Source of the DNA: Onchocerca lupi
Lineage: Eukaryota > Nematoda > Chromadorea > Rhabditida > Onchocercidae
Direction of reading: 5' to 3'
DNA: 64,000 nt
Assembly (NCBI GenBank): GCA_028564675.1
Contig: JAOVVO010000115.1
Location: 1 to 64,000, forward strand
Below the pieces are notes generated by a model that saw only the letters and a list, made by a program, of their open reading frames with translations, was not told where the DNA came from and searched no databases. The position numbers and the translations under genes are program-made. Shown here one piece after another: positions 61,501 to 64,000 of this stretch; position 1 is the first letter of the stretch; every line of letters starts with the position of its first letter.

Positions 61501-63127
61501 TCTCACTGATATTTCTTGTAAAACATTTTAATTTTGATGAATTTTTCTGAAACAAAAAAAATCTACAATGAATGAAATTTAAATTTATGATGATAGCAAG
61601 ATGTGGCATTTATTAAGAACAATAATTAGCAATTTATCACCTTTAGCAAAAAAGAATAAGAGAAAGAAATAGAAATTAAAAAAATGAATCAATTGATTAA
61701 TACCGTAATCATTAATATATTCTTTGCTATCAATATTTATCATTAATCAAATATTATTTATTGTTTTAAAAGTAACTCTCTCATTGATAAAAATATTGAT
61801 ATTATTTGGTCGCGTATAAGTATAAGATATTATAAAATTCCTATCATCATTAATTAACTATCACTAGTAATAATTAAAATTCCACTATTAGTCAATGAAT
61901 CATTATTGATTAAAATTTTGCAATATGATAATGATTCAGAGGAGAACTTAATTATCTCTAACCAAGTATACTACATATAAGACCATTAAATATTGATAAT
62001 AAGTTGAAAAAGTAATTAATCATTCGGACATTAAATAATTAATTAATAGTAAGAAGCTAAATTTTTTTTTTTTGTTTTTGTTTTTGTAGTAATATAAGAA
62101 TTATTTGTTTATAATATATGCAGCTGAAATGATTATTCATATGATTATTGATTATTGAAATGATCAATGATTGTTCAAAAATTTTAAGAATTTTTAGGTT
62201 TGCTTCGCAAATAATACAAAATTCGTGGTGCTACCAATGAGATGCAATATATTTTCATATATTCGCACTTTCAGAACAGCATTCGGATTACAGGTATCGT
62301 ATTTTTCCCAGGTATAGCTATGAATTATAGTAATTAAGATCATTTTCTAAATCCCTAAAAAATGATCTTAATTAGAGTAATTAAGGTCTCTTTCTGGATT
62401 TACAATATCGTACTTTTCTGAGATATAGTAAAGAAGACAATTTCCTTGATTATTAAGCTTTTTTGATGCATAGTAAATAATTGTAGCAATTAAGATCATT
62501 TTGTAAGTCCCTAACCAAATTCTAGCGTTTGAATGACCTATGACCCACACATTTTGCTTTGCATGGTTGACTTCAGCATAAATTTACAAGATCATTATTT
62601 GGAAAGTAATGAATTAAGCATAAAGATAAATATGGCAAATATCAATAAGATTGTAAAGATGCCGAATTTCCTTCATTGCATTATCTTCGATGTTAATTGA
62701 TGAGACATTTTAAACATGGTAATTCTAAGTATGATTCTGATCTGTATTCTGAGTATATTGAGCTCTATGATTCTGAGCTATGTAGCTATATGATTCTTCT
62801 TTTGCCTTATCTATTTATCATTTTATTTTTGTTTAGCCCCGTACATTAGCTGATCATTTCAAAATACTATCAACAACATATTTCCGAAATTTTTATGGCT
62901 CTGATGCCATCCATAGATTTTGCCCTTTCGTACAGGTGAGAAACGTTACAGAATTTTAAATTTCAAAAACATTATCGAGAAGGGAAAATAACCTGTCAAA
63001 TCTTACTAAATTATCTAAATATTGATTATCATGTTATTTCACTGTGCAGGAAGTGCTATATGATCACATTGAAGAAATTCCTGATGGTGCCGAAATTGTG
63101 GCTTGCGATTCTATTCGTAGAATTTAA
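55598..63127 (+). CDS. Leishmanolysin-like zinc metalloprotease (M8 family), eleven exons, apparently intact
   Basis: Exons: 55598-55738, 56233-56442, 56626-56702, 57043-57142, 57548-57673, 58142-58234, 59268-59359, 59763-59891, 60707-60776, 62198-62293, 62837-62935 and 63050-63127 (twelve segments if the stop-bearing end is counted). All junction phases agree and give about 436 residues. Residues 1 to about 19 look like a signal peptide. CHADDTLLAAAAPC at about 123-136, RPTAG..LCP at 143-153, then the zinc motif HEIMHALGFG (H170, E171, H174) split by an intron after the Leu. EARKHFGC..L.GIEADGEDKIHLNE follows, with H242 the probable third ligand. Then DELMTP, LTKISASILEAT, QWYK.N, YGRNWGCIFAERSC and YFRNFYG..AIHRFCPF. 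The order matches leishmanolysin/invadolysin, membrane or secreted proteases. The C-terminus is shorter than usual for the family (550+ residues). The GC/AG sites are mostly canonical; the short donor of exon 5 could be 57676 instead. Confidence 0.87.
58256..58665. repeat. Foldback repeat with DR1-like sites, in a protease intron
   Basis: The left half contains ggtattaagtctaatggcat and cattaatggttataa. The right half contains their inverse (attataaccattaatctc, then atggcgt in reverse as acgccatcaggtttaatacc), so the element can fold back like a miniature inverted-repeat transposon. It holds TGACCTTTGACCT at 58317-58329 and 58474-58486 and an imperfect one at 58649-58661. A truncated relative is at 31240-31480. 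Confidence 0.65.
58995..59020. repeat. (AAAC)n microsatellite
   Basis: About six AAAC units in a protease intron. The matching place in unit 2 (about 35133) has only aaaaaacaagcg, so the array is specific to unit 3. Confidence 0.85.
61050..61345. other. Less A+T-rich segment inside a protease intron, unassigned
   Basis: Composition differs from the surrounding intron. A minus-strand frame of 64 codons (61258-61064) and broken alternative frames cross it, one with a hydrophobic stretch QTVSAFFCGSLNVNIAAYL. It does not fit the protease exon series, which is continuous in phase without it. Its origin is unknown; foreign DNA is possible. Confidence 0.3.
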
Positions 63128-63689
63128 ATGCAGAAACTTTATTTATGGTTTGATTCAAAATTGAGAAAAATAAACATAGCAATTTTAAGCATTTTAACAT
63201 TTAGAATTATCAGAGAAATGTATAAAATAGGCTATCAAGATTAGCCTATTCCTGTCTCTTAAATTCTGGATATATTCAGGTTAAGTTTTGCATGTAGACT
63301 TCAGTTATATTTGAATCAGATACTTTTGTACTAGATGAATCTTAAATATATACCCAAATAAGATATGCAAATCAAGATTATCAAAATAAATGCAAGTAAA
63401 TGAAATACTGATATTTTGAGGCAATTGTAAAAGATAACATAAATAGGGCAGTTTAAATGAGATTAGTAGATCGAATCATTTTCATAAGAAGATAAGAAGG
63501 AAAATTTTAAAGATAACCTGCATAATATGTTTATTTCACATATTCAAAACTCATGATTAGCAATCAGTGATTCGTTTTATATAATAAATTAAAAATTGCA
63601 TAAATTAATCATATTGAAAGGTTGTACAAATTTATTATTATTATATTCGCAATTCATCTATAATTATAGATCTTATATATTAAACTTAT
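63128..63689. other. Spacer after the protease gene
   Basis: Conserved with 20799-21305. It carries a short extra piece near 63213-63260 that unit 1 lacks. No gene seen. Confidence 0.5.
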
Positions 63690-63825
63690 CATGAATGTAA
63701 ACTAGAATGCTAATTACTGTAAATGTCACAAGATGAGCAAATTCAGATGAAAAATTCGGGGCAAAAACAGACTAAATGAAGAGGTGATAACGATGATTGT
63801 ATAGAGATAACAAACACGAAGCATC
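63690..63825 (-). pseudogene. Remnant of the transferase-like C-terminal exon, right edge
   Basis: Retains the 3' end (HDKF-type tail) and the HLF region seen at 21306-21752, with point changes. The upstream roughly 300 bp is deleted exactly as in the copy at 35905-35995. Confidence 0.5.
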
Positions 63826-63885
63826 GAGCCGGATAAAGATTGCATCGAATTGAGGATTCTAGCAAAAAGTTTTGGAAAATATAGT

Positions 63886-64000
63886 GTTATGAGAGATTTG
63901 CATTGAGAAAAGTGAATTTAACTTCTCCATTTCCCGATAAAAAACAGAATGACTAACTTGCAAAAGCCATTATCATTTAACAAACAAATTTGACTTTTTT
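63886..64000. repeat. Start of a fourth tandem unit
   Basis: Matches 36056-36175 and 21831-21955 (gagagatttgcatt, then the aacaaatttgact/poly-T block). A further unit presumably continues beyond the window. Confidence 0.75.

Larger units (their letters stand above)
36056..63885. repeat. Tandem unit 3
   Basis: Longest and most complete copy: insulin gene, receptor gene, retroelement remnants, intact protease gene. It aligns with unit 2 from 36056 to about 40800 and from 42700 to 45450. It aligns with unit 1 over 45280-45830 and 52240-56990, and again over 62650-63880. Confidence 0.85.

Noticed and set aside
1..64000. CRISPR arrays, rRNA genes and tRNA genes
   Set aside because: No regularly spaced repeat array, no rRNA-like conserved blocks, and no cloverleaf with box A/B sequences recognised by eye.

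Overview
This window looks like nuclear DNA of a nematode, most plausibly a filarial (onchocercid) worm. It is very A+T-rich (I estimate about three quarters) with long poly-A/T runs. Its genes are split by GT..AG introns and encode nematode-type products: four-disulfide insulin-like peptides, a nematode-type 7TM receptor and a leishmanolysin-family metalloprotease. It also carries nematode-type transposons (BEL/Pao, Helitron). A piece of bacterial-type carB lies inside the worm sequence, which fits a nuclear insertion of Wolbachia DNA. The species itself is not identified.

Layout. The window is dominated by three imperfect tandem copies of one large unit, about 3430-21830, 21831-36055 and 36056-63885, with a fourth starting at 63886. 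An ancestral unit probably held, left to right: an insulin-like gene on the minus strand (A-chain exon left, B-chain exon right), a 7TM receptor gene on the plus strand, a leishmanolysin-like protease gene on the plus strand, and the last exon of a GPI ethanolamine phosphate transferase-like gene on the minus strand.

Unit 1 (left edge includes a decayed receptor fragment at 2646-2990): insulin gene 3439-5098; bacterial carB fragment near 10275-10798; leishmanolysin pseudogene 15960-20798 whose middle is replaced by a dead Helitron; transferase-like tail 21306-21752. Unit 2: insulin gene 23903-26948; gutted leishmanolysin pseudogene 29729-35481 with an unidentified insert, a foldback repeat and a dead BEL/Pao element. 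Unit 3: insulin gene 38261-43677; intact receptor gene 46035-48034; two oppositely oriented BEL/Pao remnants; and an apparently intact 11-exon leishmanolysin gene 55598-63127 with its HExxH zinc site. Start of unit 4: a transferase-like remnant.

The genes that look alive are therefore three secreted insulin-like peptides, one 7TM receptor and one secreted metalloprotease. All splice models were built by eye from reading frame, splice-site consensus and intron phase. In the insulin genes, the receptor and the protease, every joined exon keeps phase, which is strong internal support. No function has been tested, and linkage alone does not show that receptor, hormone and protease act together.
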